DNA of 64,000 nt from Silene latifolia. Taxonomy: Eukaryota; Streptophyta; Magnoliopsida; Caryophyllales; Caryophyllaceae. Each line of letters begins with the position of its first letter. Position 1 is the first letter of the stretch. Positions 36,141-47,184 of the stretch are shown piece after piece. Position numbers and translations under genes: made by a program. The notes under the pieces were generated by a model. It made no database searches and was not told where the DNA came from. It saw only the letters and a list, made by a program, of their open reading frames with translations. The stretch lies in the NCBI RefSeq assembly GCF_048544455.1, contig NC_133530.1, positions 19,211,748 to 19,275,747 of the forward strand. Direction: 5' to 3'.

Positions 36141-38531
36141 CATAGTAGTACACATGAAAAAAAAAATTATCAATTCCACATTTAAAAGTTACTCTCGTAA
36201 TTAATGGTAAAAAACTAAATTTAGATAATTTTAATTTCATAGTATAATTTTTAAATCACTCTCATGCAAAGTGGATTTAATAATAATAATCTATAAATAT
36301 AATTAAAAAGTAAGCTAAACTATCAACCATCAACTATGTGTCTTATTTTAATTTCATAAGATAATTTTTAAACCACTCTCATGCAAACCTTTTACATTAC
36401 ATTTCTCCTTGCTCCATATTTATGTATGTAAAATCAATAACTCTATAATCTAAATACAAAATCTATATATCTAACTTAAAGGCATGCTAAATTATCTATC
36501 ATAATCTACATGTCATATCTATACAATAATATAAATAGGCTATCTTGAGCATATATATAAGACATGAGACAACGTAGAATCACTAAGAAAATTTCATTTA
36601 ATAATGTGCGACTAATTAATAATATTCATTCATAGAATTAAGATAGAATACTTATTATCACGTTTATGACCCCTTATTCGTCTCTAACTCTTCATTTTCT
36701 CTTTAGGTCTTCCTTTTCCTTTTTGATGATTTATTTCTCCCCCTGAAATTTAACTCTTTATTTGATGCTAAGTTAATATAAGTAAAGTCTTTAAAATAAG
36801 CACTTTTTTTACCCTCTTTTTCTAAGCTTTTGGCATATTCATATGTTATTGAAACTTTCCATTGCATATAATTTTTATTAATCATTTGCATTTGTGAAAA
36901 AAATAAAGTTATATCATACATAAGATTTGTGTTTTATTTGGTATTGTTTAAATAACTTTTATTGATGTCAATTTGTATTTCTCACCTTTTATTTTTGCAG
37001 ATGGAATGGTACACTTTTCTTATTATTGCAAAGCTAGATTGTGCAGTTAATTACGTTATGCATATGGTATGTTCTACGAGTTTTGTTTGTGTAATTTATA
37101 TAAGCTTATTGTAAAATGCACAGTTTTTTTGTAATTTATCCACTAATATCGCTTTGTGGTAGATTTATTTTATACTATCTTTATGTAAACCCTCTTACAA
37201 GATTAATTGAATTATCGTTAAATGTACGTTTCTTTCTTATTCCATTTTTGTAAGTGATGCTTCCTTTGTCTTCTCATAATATTAACATAGTGTGTTAAAA
37301 AAAACTACATGGGAAATGTGTAGGCAACAGAAGGATTTAGTTGAACAAAAACTTGATATCCGTCCTTGAACCATGTTCTAATGATATTAAAATTTATTTG
37401 GTACGTAATTGTCTCACTTGATATGAAAACCAAACATTTTTAGTTTTTAATTCCAATTTAGAGGATCTTAGTAAATTATTTTTTTTATAACTCTGTTTTT
37501 GTAAAAAAAAAAAATACAATATAGTTAAAAGGCTACTTAAAACATCTAATTTTAATTCACATGTCATTTTTATAGTATTGGTTAATATTAAGGCTACATC
37601 AGACTTATTTATTAAAAAATTTCATTAGATTTACTAATATTTTTTGATGGAAATCATAATACCGATCATGATTTAAATTATAAAAATGAATTAACAATTT
37701 ACTCTCATCATTTAAATCGTACAATTTATCCATCTAACTCTTCATTAACCATAGAGATAGTAGTTAAAAGGTCTTTTATATAATAAATAAAAAGTCTAAT
37801 AATTTGGATTATAAAGTTACTAATAATATTTTTAGTAGAAACCATAAGATCATGTACTAAATTACAAAAATAAATTAAGAATTTACTCTCATTATTAAAA
37901 TTTAAATCGTAAAATTTATCCATATAATTCCTCATTAGTAATAAATATAGTAGCTAAAAGGTCTTATATGTGGTAAATAAAAAATCCAATATATCTTGGA
38001 TTATAAAGCTTCACAATTTCTCATATTGTTACTTTTGATTTATTTCAAAACCATCTTAAATATTATAATTAGCACACTTACGAAAAAGTGAAAAATAAGG
38101 TGTATATGTGCATGTGATCCAAACGTTCATAGTCTTCTTAAAAGTACTCCATATTTCTATCTTTTAAGATTTTAAAATTTTAAACGTTAAATAAGTTGTA
38201 TAGTTAGTTTTGTAATTAAGATGATGCTTATTTAATTTTAATTTTAATTTTAACTAACTCGGTTTGCAGATTATTGATTGCGAGGAAGCTTTTTCAAAGT
38301 GGAGATTACATGTTTGGATCTAAATGTGAAAAATGAAAACATATTTTTTACTCTTTAGTTGGCTTACAAAGTATCACCATTCATCATCGGCGAGATTCTC
38401 TATTTTACATGTATATTTTTGATAAAAAGTATAGATTTTGAGGAAAAGTTAAATTAATAGTATCCATTTAACTTTCTTAAAAAAACCTATCAGATATGTA
38501 ACCGCGATCTTGGAGTGCTTTGTTTATCGAC
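36141..38531. other. AT-rich gene-free stretch
   Basis: Very AT-rich. Two related ~122-bp units with CACTCTCATGCAAA occur near 36255 and 36377. Helitron-like TCTATA...TAAAAGG starts occur at 36290 and 36519. No coding sequence recognised. Confidence 0.55.
37640..38012. repeat. ~187-bp tandem duplication
   Basis: Two diverged units sharing ACTCTCATCATTTAAATCG-like, TTTATCCAT, AGTTAAAAGGTCTT and TTGGATTATAAAG blocks, offset by 184-190 bp (37701 and 37885; 37771 and 37961). Confidence 0.7.
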
Positions 38532-38539
38532 CTAACGAC

Positions 38540-39048
38540 CAGGGACGGACCCAGGATTTTGGTACAAGGGGGCACAATTTTTTTTTTTAACAAATTGTTT
38601 TCCATTTTACTTCGTATAAGGCCATTTATACATATTATAAATTATTTTTTCTATAAAATATAAAAAAGTAATGAGCTAAATATTCTTTGTACATCACAAA
38701 AAAATTTTAATTATTTACTCTTTTACAAAATGTAATTTATAAAATGTCTCATATAAGATAAAACATAGTTTACTCAAACAAATTTTTGGCTAAAGAAACT
38801 ATTTGCAATGAATAGAGTGTAGACTATGGAGATGGGGGCTATGGCCTAAAGCCCAAAAATACACTCAAGAGCTTCAATATAAAAAACGCTGGTTGGGGGA
38901 GTCGAACCGTAGACGTCCGACAATGGGTTCAAGCCTTCTACCAACTGTGCTACAATAATTATCTGACAATTATCCACACATATAAATATATATTATTGAA
39001 CTCTCATGGTGGGCACGTGCCCACCCGGGCCCCCTAGATCCGCCCCTG
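38540..39048. mobile_element. hAT-type non-autonomous element (509 bp)
   Basis: Terminal inverted repeats CAGGGACGGACCCAGG and, reversed, CAGGGGCGGATCTAGG, with a perfect 8-bp target duplication CTAACGAC (38532-38539 and 39049-39056). It contains a tRNA-like segment but no ORF. Confidence 0.9.
38898..38952 (-). other. tRNA-like core with Pol III A and B boxes inside the hAT element
   Basis: Minus strand reads TAGCACAGTTGGTAG (A-box-like, 38952-38938), about 29 bases, then GGTTCGACTCC (perfect B box, 38908-38898). Order and spacing are those of a tRNA or SINE promoter. I do not see a full cloverleaf, so this is not called a tRNA gene. Confidence 0.65.
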
Positions 39049-39209
39049 CTAACGACGCAGCTGTTTTTCGCTTAATTATTTATGACGTACATTATAAATA
39101 TATAAAAATAACAAATTTGTAAAAAATTTAACCAAACATTTATAGTTATTAGATTAGCTACATTAAATTGTTGACTATAAAATATTCATGAATAATATTA
39201 ACATGTATC

Positions 39210-41640
39210 TGTAGATACCTCATTTCTGCACTTCCCGCAAGCCACCCGGTGATGATTGGGCCGCATGATTGGTACGCGGAACGATTTGTGACAGTTCGTA
39301 AGTTTATCATCAGGTGATTGCTCAAATATTAATATCTACCTCTTAGTTGTCATCTACGCGCCGATACGGTCGTTTTGGCAATAATTAGAGTACATTTGGA
39401 GTCCGGGCCTAAAACCGTCTTCAAACCGTTAAATCCCGAGTCAGAATGTTCTGGAATGTTCCGGATATTTCTATTCCATATTTTATAAATATTTCATAAT
39501 CTTTATTCTTTGGTAAACAATTTCCCGTAATATTCATACAAAATGCTAAGGAAAACCGAATTATCCCTTTATTCCATAATTTAAACACGGAAATCTTTCT
39601 TCCGCAGGAGGAAACCACTTGGGAATAGACGCAGCAGGTGCTGCGCCTCTTCCAAGAGACGCAGTGCTTGCTGCGCCTCTTCCCAGGTCTTTTTCTGCGT
39701 ATTTTTCGTATCTTTTTCATATCTTTCCGAGATTCATTTCCAAAGTCTCTCTGAAATCCTATTCCTTCACTGATTAGTATAAATAGGAGCTTTCGCTCCT
39801 CATATTTCTCACGCGAGTGTCCGCCCTTCTCTTCTCCCTTTGCGTTCTAGACCTTTGTTCTTACTTTTTGGCGTCTACATGCTTGAACATTCGACCACGT
39901 AAGCTCGGATCCTTCTGAGTACCAGCCTCGTTTGCATGACCGACCAATTTGACCAACTCCACATCAATCAACTTAATTAATCTAATCGTTTTCCTCTTAC
40001 GAGGGCACTTTCATATTTGCATTATAGTTCGAGTCGAGCATCACTAATCGATAACTTAGTTCATCTCGTTTCGTCAAACATGTAAGTCTGAGGGTATAAA
40101 TCCTTCTTTATTTATTGTTATTTACCTTTTTATATCATTAATGTAAAGTTTATGTCGAAAATATCATTAAAACCGATTTCTCAAATCATGCTTTAAAAAC
40201 TCTTTTTACGGATCATCAGAAGACAAACCGTCGAGAAAGGACGCAAAGAATCGCCGCGCTTCTTGAAGGAGCGCAGTATCTGCTGCGCCTCTTCGTGAGG
40301 CTGCCGCAGTTCCTGCTTCCTTTCTTCTTCCTTCGTCCTCTGTAATTCGTCAATTCTTCTTTGTTATTCGTTTGTTTGTTAATTATTTGACACGATAGCA
40401 TATTAATTCATATGTATATTAATTATCATTCTTTAACACGTTTAATTCGTCATTTAAAATCCGACTTAGATCCCAAGTAATTCATATTTGCGGGTTTTCG
40501 TCATTAAACTCAAATCTGGGTTGTAGAAATTCAATTCATTCATATTGAATTTCTGGAATTCGACCTTTGATATATTTCTCACCTTTTATTTGTCATATCC
40601 ATCATTAATCCATTGTTAATCCATCTGTTTTACTTAATTTGTTCGTTTAATTCGCTAATCCATCGTTTATTCATGTAAATAAATAGTAATAATCCGTCTC
40701 ATCCATGTTTATTGCTTTCATGACCATCATTCACATGTAAATAATCTATTAATCACTTCCATCCGAGTCGAATAATATTAATTAACCTTTAAATTCATCC
40801 ACGAATATTAACGATTTGCAGTTCCGGCTTCACAGCCAGAACTCACCCTTGGAACAGACGCAAAGAATCGTGTGCCTCTTCCAAAGGGCGCGATCTCGCT
40901 TGCGCTGTTCAGTTGAGTTCTGTCTCTGAACTCCGTTGTTGCTTGACCTAGTTTAATTAGCTTACGTATAATTAACTATTAACCGTATTATCGCCTACTG
41001 TTTGGTTCGTTAATTTATTCTTTTATTCTTTCGTTTATTCTTTTCTCAAATTATCCGTTTTTAAGGTATTTTCGACATAAATCACCAAATCCTTTGTAAT
41101 TATTGTAATTTTCTTTATTGTAATTTTATTCATTGTAATATTTATTACTTTGTATCATTTGTATGTTTTCACATGTAATTGAATCTAAATTCCTACTTTG
41201 GCATTATTGAATGCTAAATTAATTGTTAACCGACTTAGCCTAATTCTCACATGTTAGGATTAAAACTTGGATGTTGCATTGCATGCATACAATCGACGAT
41301 ATATCGAGTATAGATGATGTACCTAATCATTAGTAGAGGCCGCTATCGAGGCGGGCGGGATTAGGTGTTCGATCAAAATAGCTTCCTAATACGTACCCTC
41401 ACCCCTTACTCCAGATCTCTATGAACACCCGTGTTCATTGGCATCCACGAGAGTCATTCTAGACATAGAATGCTAAGGGTAACGATTGCTTAGTGTTCAT
41501 GTCACTACTTTGTGTCTTGACATGACACGAGGTATTCGAACGGTTCCAATTTCCCATAAAAATTGGTGGCGACTCCAACAAAAATGCAAACGCTTGTTCT
41601 CTCTCCCCCCAAGCGCCCCCGTAGGCCCCCGCTGTCCACA
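39210..41640 (+). mobile_element. Solo LTR (family V, copy B), 2431 bp
   Basis: Plus-strand copy of 12436-14860, starting TGTAGATACC and ending CTGTCCACA. Flanks GTATC and GTATT differ by one base, so the target duplication is imperfect. TATAAATAG near 39778 is the LTR promoter candidate. Three GC-rich palindromic blocks at about 39620, 40235 and 40850 lie 612-614 bp apart. GGTGGCGACTCC near the 3' end recalls Ogre/Tat primer sites. No coding capacity. Confidence 0.83.
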
Positions 41641-41834
41641 GTATTAAAATATATAGAAATAAAATTCAAATTAAAAATCCTATCTATATTACTATGATCA
41701 TGAAAAATGATGTAAATGAAGTAAATATTTACAAATTTTTGGTTTATAGCTTATTCGCGATTAAAAAAATATTTTATATTTTAGTTAAAGATGGACGTCA
41801 ACAAAAGGCAATAAATGGAACAAATAGAACAAGT

Positions 41835-41861
41835 CCGCGATTTTCGCGGGTACAAAACTAG
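41835..41861 (+). other. Helitron 3' terminus (hairpin plus CTAG)
   Basis: CCGCGA-TTT-TCGCGG, eight bases, then CTAG followed by T. Helitrons end in CTRR a few bases after a short GC hairpin and insert between A and T. Confidence 0.65.
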
Positions 41862-42467
41862 TATAATATAAAAAGGCAAGCCTAAATATTAGCTTTCAAC
41901 ATTCACCTTTAAGACTATTAGAGCATGACACATCATCATTATTGTTTAAAAAATTTGAAAAAATCATAACATTAAACACTAATTATATCACAATAAATAT
42001 TAGTATTTTTTTTATTTGTTAAGAAAAATTAAACTTAAAATTAAAGCCATATATCTCATATTAAACACAAATATAATTCTCACCATAATCTTTCAAAATA
42101 ATGCTAACCATTCAATCTACCTTGAATTATTGTTCACAAATAAAAATATAAAAAAAATTATTTTGAATTTTTTTTAGGTTGAATTAATTACATAGCTAAA
42201 CAAAATTGAAGACAATAACAATAATAACAATAATCGTGAGAAAACACTAATAAACGTAACAATATTCGTGGCAAAATATTAATAATTCACGACAAATGTT
42301 TAGTAAATTGTAGAAAATATATATTGATAATATATTGACGATATATTATGGTAGTATAGATATAGATTGATAAAAAAAAAATCTTACGAGTCTTTTTTGT
42401 CAATAGGGCTCAGTGCGACCCCAAATCCGGGATTGTATAACACCACCAACGTGACAATAAAGCTAAC

Positions 42468-42496
42468 CCCGTGAATTTCACGGGTAATAGAACTAG
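42468..42496 (+). other. Second Helitron 3' terminus
   Basis: CCCGTGAATTTCACGGG (8-bp stem, one-base loop), TAATAGAA, then CTAG and T. It lies 635 bp beyond the first 3' end, suggesting nested or neighbouring Helitrons. The sequence after the first end (TATAATATAAAAAGGC) looks like the interior of a Helitron 5' end. Confidence 0.65.
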
Positions 42497-43090
42497 TTAA
42501 TAATGTAAAGGGCATTATGAGAAATGTTCTAACCTCAAAGATATAATGAGCCGTTATGTCTAAGGGTACCATGCACATAAAAATGAAACCTCAAGAGTAC
42601 CATGAGCCAATTCTTAAAACACAAATTGTCATTTATGACGGAATATTCGTCCTTGCGACGGGTTAAATATTACCCACATGGAGAGATAAGACAAAAACAA
42701 AGTGTTTAGGAGTAACATTTTTTTTTGTCTGATTTACCCCATATGGATATCATTTGATACGTTGCAAACTTGGACGGATTACCCGTCACAAGGGAGATTT
42801 GTTATTCTTTAAAATGGGAGCACCATAGAAAATCTGATGAAATTAAGGAATATCAGGGGTTGATTATCCAAATAATAGTACAAACATTATACTCTATCTT
42901 GATTATTAGTTTACCTTTATTTTTACTTTTAATTAAATGATAAGACCATTTTAAGAATAATGTTATTAGATAACAGGTGAATAATTATGGAATTAGAATA
43001 CTAAATGATCAAGTAAGTCATTAGACAACGGTAAGTAGAGAAAGGTAAACAAATACCGTAGCGAGAGAGTATTATTAAAACCCCCCTCCC
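42497..43090. other. Gene-free stretch with a foldback at 42636-42815
   Basis: TTGCGACGGGTTAAATATTACC at 42651 and the inverted TTGTGACGGGTAATCC (42778-42793) suggest a MITE similar in motif (GACGG) to that at 20011-20180. The rest is AT-rich without a gene. Confidence 0.45.
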
Positions 43091-43183
43091 TTCAATCATT
43101 TCTCATCTGTTATTCTCCTAAGCCGCCACATCCACCTATCAACCCTAATTTCGCGATTTCATCTGTTATTCACCTTCCTTACC

Positions 43184-43640
43184 ATGTTTCCTCCGATTAA
43201 ATTTAAGCCACAAAAAATTCCCAAAATTTTTATTCTGTTACGAACTGTAACATTCAAGGCCAATACCCCGATTAACAAACCCATCTAGAGGTAATTTTGT
43301 GATTTTTTTAGCTTGATAGATTTGTGATTTTTTAGATTTGTGATTTTTCAGCCATTTGATTTGTTTGTTTGTTTTTGGTTTTGATGTAGATAGTAGGTTT
43401 TTGGAGGTTTTCCGGAATCGCTTTCGAAAAGCTATTGAAAGTGAGGTTGATTTGTACATACCCAAAAATGTAAAGGTATCCTGCTTAACTAGTGCTTTAT
43501 TTAATATTGATGCATCTTAGGTTGATGTTGTTGATGATGATGATGCTGGTGGTGGTGGTGGTGGTGGTAAACGAGTGCAAGTCGGTTTGATTATCCGTTC
43601 TTCCTTAGACGGAAGGGTTTTGGTTAATATCATCCCTAAA
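43184..43640 (+). pseudogene. Unidentified gene-fragment exons
   Basis: Follows a leader-like CT-rich stretch. Exon-like pieces: MFPPIKFKPQKIPK... from 43184 with a donor after about 43291; FLEVFRNRFRKAIESEVDLY... at about 43399-43476 with a GTATCC donor; and an acidic/glycine run with KRVQVGLIIRSSLDGR to about 43620. I do not recognise the family. The inverted repeat starts at its 3' end. Confidence 0.35.
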
Positions 43641-44585
43641 ACAAAAGCAATTAGATATACATACCAAAAACTTTAGAGATTTGCTTTTAATGATCAACAC
43701 CGCTCAAGTCCTCTTCCATGCTTGATAGGATAATATCCACCAAAAAATTAAATCCGAAACTTTTCTCAACTACAGCTCCTTCCACCAAGTTTTTTTATCA
43801 TAGTTGGCTTAAAAAACCGTAAATCACGTCTTACTAATCACCAGAGAAACACCGTGTTTCCTCTTCCCTTCCTCAAGTCTTCATGATTACATCTTGACAA
43901 AATGTCAGCAATAGTGTTGTCTTTTGAACGTAACCAAAAAATATGACAAAATTCAACGCCTATCAAATGAAACCATATCGACTTGGTTGCTCAAAGTTGT
44001 GTGGTTAATATTTTTGCGTTAGTCCCTTCTAATTTCCCCGTCCTATTGAGGGTGATATGCAGCCTGCCGAGTTGACCGCTTTTTCTTATGCATTGATTAT
44101 TGTCGCTGAACTCAACCTTACAAGTTTTGACTTTGCCACGGACAGTAAAACAGTTAAAAGATACCTGACAAATAACCCTGAAAATTTCTTTCAAAGACCC
44201 GGCCACGGTTTTTTAACCATCTGCATTAAGTCGATATGGTTTCATTTGATAGGCGTTGAATTTTGTCAGATTTTTTGGTTACGTTCAAAAGACAACACTA
44301 TTGCTGACATTTTGTCAAGATGTAATCATGAAAACTTGAGGAGGGGAAGAGGAAACACGGTGTTTCTCTGGCGATTAGTAAGACGTGATTTACGGTTTTT
44401 TAAGCCAACTATGATAAAAAACTTGGTGGAAGGAGCTGTAGTTGAGAAAAGTTTCGGATTTAATTTTTTGGTGGATATTATCCTATCAAGCATGGAAGAG
44501 GACTTGAGCGGTGTTGATCATGAAAAGCAAATCTCTAAAGTTTTTGGTATGTATATCTAATTGGTTTTATTTTAGGGATGATATT
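43626..44585. repeat. Long inverted repeat, ~359-bp arms, 243-bp spacer
   Basis: Left arm 43626-43984 is the reverse complement of 44228-44585 with only a few mismatches and single-base indels. Transcription through it would give a long hairpin RNA. The right arm ends at the first CDPK-like exon and carries the 3' part of the RNase H-like ORF. Confidence 0.93.
44057..44560 (+). pseudogene. RNase H-like ORF fragment (167 aa)
   Basis: AELTAFSYALIIVAELN, FATDSKTVKRYL and, later, LRSKDNTIADILSR resemble the middle and end of retroelement RNase H domains (acidic TDS; D in ADILSR). The N-terminal part with the first catalytic Asp is missing. The tail SMEEDLSGVDHEKQ is unlike anything I recognise. 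It crosses the spacer and the right arm of the inverted repeat, so its antisense also lies in the left arm. The source element class is not settled. Confidence 0.5.
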
Positions 44586-45177
44586 AGCTTGGTTTGTAGA
44601 GTCTTTGTATGATTTTGCAAGATATCAAGTTTTCAATGTTGACTACCGCCTTAAGGCAGATCACTCATTGTCCGGAGACGGTGCAATTTTCACAGAGATG
44701 GGGAAATTGCTTGCTATGACCAAGCTGCTTGGACATGAGGTATGTGAAACTGTCCATTCTGTACAAGGAGGTGAGATATCGCAAATGATGTTGATGTGTT
44801 CTAATGACTTATGGCTTAGAGTCTTGGACTGTTGTTTATGTGGTATAGGTGGTTGCTGAAAGTCTTCCCGAAGATGTAATCTAAGAGCTGAAACAAATGT
44901 TCGAAAATATGGACACGGATAGTAATGGAACAATCACTTATGGAGAGTTGAAGGAGGGATTGGCTCGGCTTGGATTAAAGATTTCTGAAAGTGAAGTGGA
45001 GGCGCTAATGAAAGCTGTAAGTAACTCTTTTACTGTTGTCTTTTGCCAGAGCTAAGTTGGTCATTCTTAAAAGAATTTGTGTGTATATTTCCAGGCTGCT
45101 CAACATGGAAGTGAATCGATCGATTACATTGAGTTCATTGCAGCCACACATCACAGATACAGGCTTGAAAGTGATGG
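44576..45177 (+). pseudogene. CDPK-type EF-hand exons, copy 1
   Basis: Three splice-bounded pieces: 44576-44739 (ends GDGAIFTEMGKLLAMTKLLG, like the CDPK autoinhibitory junction), 44849-45016 ([11 protein letters not shown], stop, [19 protein letters not shown]...ALMKA) and 45095-45177 (AAQHGSESIDYIEFIAATHH). Each has AG/GT borders in phase 0, at the intron positions of calcium-dependent protein kinase genes. The first EF-hand loop [12 protein letters not shown] is intact. The second is one residue short and lacks its first acidic residues. A TAA inside exon 2 and the absence of a kinase domain make it a pseudogene. Confidence 0.7.
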
Positions 45178-45505
45178 GTAAGTTACTGCAGCTATTTCAG
45201 AGTTTCTGCGATTTTCAATGCAAGTACTTTGCAGCTGGTTTTCCAGATTATTCCTGTATTTTTTTTTTTTCATTACTACTTCTACTGTTGGAGTTTTACT
45301 CACATTTGAAGATCTGAGCTGAGTGAGCTTCTAACAGCAATATTTCAACAGCCTACCATCTGTTCGATTTTGCAGTACTTCCATCTGTTTGAAGTAGGAA
45401 TGTGGGTAGGAATTATTGACGGGTTTGTCACCAAACTAATTGTAAAACAACATGGCAATACAAATTACTTTCTCCGTTAGTTTGGTTTCCTTACATTTCC
45501 TTTTA

Positions 45506-45534
45506 CTAGTTGTTGTACGGCGCACGCGCCGTAC
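45506..45534 (-). other. Helitron 3' terminus on the minus strand
   Basis: Minus strand: GTACGGCGCGTGCGCCGTAC (9-bp stem, 2-base loop), AACAA, CTAG, then T. It lies between the two CDPK-like copies and orients a Helitron body to the right, over copy 2. Confidence 0.65.
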
Positions 45535-45764
45535 CCAAATTTAGTCGGACTCGCCTATTAGAATTAGTATCGCTTCATGCATTTCGTATTGTTGTTTGTT
45601 GTACCGTGACAGTTGTTTATTATCTTCGCTGCTTTAGTGGCCTATATCGACTGGTTATATGAACCTTCCATTGAATTTTTTCGCTGTGCAGCATTGATTC
45701 CGATAGTGTGGCTGCAACGAACTCTAAAGTTTTTGGTATGTACATTTAATTGCTTTTGTTTTAG

Positions 45765-46366
45765 GGATGATATTAACCTGGTTTGTAGAGTCTTTGTATG
45801 ATTTTGCAAGATATCAAGTTTTCAATGTTGACTACTGCCTTACTGCAGATCACACATTGCCCGGAGACGGTGCAATTTTCACAAAGATGGGGAAATTGCT
45901 TGCTATGACCAAGCTGCTTGGACATGAGGTATGTGAAACTGTCCATTCTATACAAGGAGGTGACATATCGCAAATGATGTTGATGTGTTCTAATGACTTA
46001 TGGCTTGGAGTCTTGGACTGTTGTTTATGTGGTATAGGTGATTGCTGAAAGTCTTCCCGAAGATGTAATCCAAGGGCTGAAACAAATGTTTGAAAATATG
46101 GACACGGATGGTAGTGAACCAATCACTTATGGAGAGTTGAAGGAGGGATTGGCTCGGCTTGGATTAAAGATTCCTGAAAGTGAAGTGGAGGCGCTAATGA
46201 AAGCTGTAAGTAACTCTTTTAGTGTTGTCTTTTGCCAGAGCTAAGTTGGTCATTCTTAAAAGAATTTGTGTGTACATTTCCAGGCTGCTCAACATGGAAG
46301 TGGGTCGATCGATTACATCGAGTTCGTTGCAGCTGCACTTCACAGATAAAGGCTTGAAAGTGATGG
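45765..46366 (+). pseudogene. CDPK-type EF-hand exons, copy 2
   Basis: Tandem duplicate of copy 1, offset 1187-1189 bp (the shared unit starts at 44535 and 45722). Exons: about 45765-45928, 46038-46205 and 46284-46366. Exon 2 is open ([20 protein letters not shown]), but the EF-hand reads [12 protein letters not shown], losing the central glycine. Exon 3 ends early at CACAGATAA. Copy 1 and copy 2 are each damaged at different points. Confidence 0.7.
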
Positions 46367-46391
46367 GTAAGTTACTTCACAGATAAAGGCG

Positions 46392-46553
46392 ATGAACTGT
46401 AAGAAGTTGAGGGGAGGATGGAAAGAGTTTGCATTGGACAACAATTTACGAGTAGGTGATATCTGTGTTTTTGAGTTGATTAAGGACGCCCAGAATTTGT
46501 TCAAAGTAGAAATAATCCGATGTTCATCTGGTGTTGTTGTTGTTACTTGCTAG
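46392..46553 (+). pseudogene. B3 DNA-binding domain fragment (53 aa)
   Basis: A short frame reads KLRGGWKEFALDNNLRVGDI followed by CVFELI and FKVEIIR. This is the C-terminal third of a plant B3 domain of the REM/RAV type (GW..F...N.L..GD..VFEL). The DNA-contacting N-terminal strands are absent. It follows copy 2 of the CDPK exons directly, so the exons and the B3 piece come from different genes. Confidence 0.6.
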
Positions 46554-46918
46554 AACTACTCGGACTAGCAATGCTAGTTCAAGTAGTTCCACGAAATCTG
46601 CATATGTGAACATTCAGGTTATTTTGGAATCACAGAATGCTATGCTGTTTTCGGAATTTTGTTCAGCACAAGAAAGACTGTTGCCTTGTTGGAAGTGTAC
46701 TGTTTTGGTTCGTAAGCAGTTAAACAGTCGAGTATAAATTGTGGAAATAAAACGAATGCATGTCGAGTATATATTGTGGAAACAAAAGGTCCCATTGTGG
46801 AAAGTGTACTGTTTTGGTTTGTAAGCAGTTCAAACAGTCGAATTGCTACTTTAACCTAGAAGTTGAAAGAGATGGCTAATGAACTAGCTGGAGCCAAAGT
46901 ACAACACAAGGAAGAGAT

Positions 46919-47175
46919 TTGAGCTTCTTAATGAAAAACTTAGTTCTAAAATTATAGCTGAATCAAATATAACTTCAGAACAAGATTACATTTCAAAAGA
47001 ATTAGAGTCACATGTTATAGAACTTGAAGCTACAACATCTGAATTGAAAATTGAAAATGAAAAACTCACTCGTCGTGTTTTTGATCTAATGACTGACATC
47101 TCTAAAATCAAACGATGTGTTCGAGGTCAATTAAGCTGTTATTCTGTTAACCTATTCATTTCCAGCCCCAAGTAA
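46919..47175 (+). pseudogene. Coiled-coil fragment, possibly copia gag
   Basis: Open frame without an early Met: ELLNEKLSSKIIAES, SKELESHVIELEATTSELK, IENEKLTRRVFDLM. The heptad Leu/Ile pattern predicts a coiled coil, as in the C-terminal part of some Ty1/copia gag proteins. The identity is a guess. Confidence 0.4.
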
Positions 47176-47184
47176 CAAGTGTCA

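Noticed and set aside
38898..38952. Functional tRNA gene
   Set aside because: A and B boxes are good, but no complete acceptor stem or anticodon arm could be drawn, and it lies inside a transposon.
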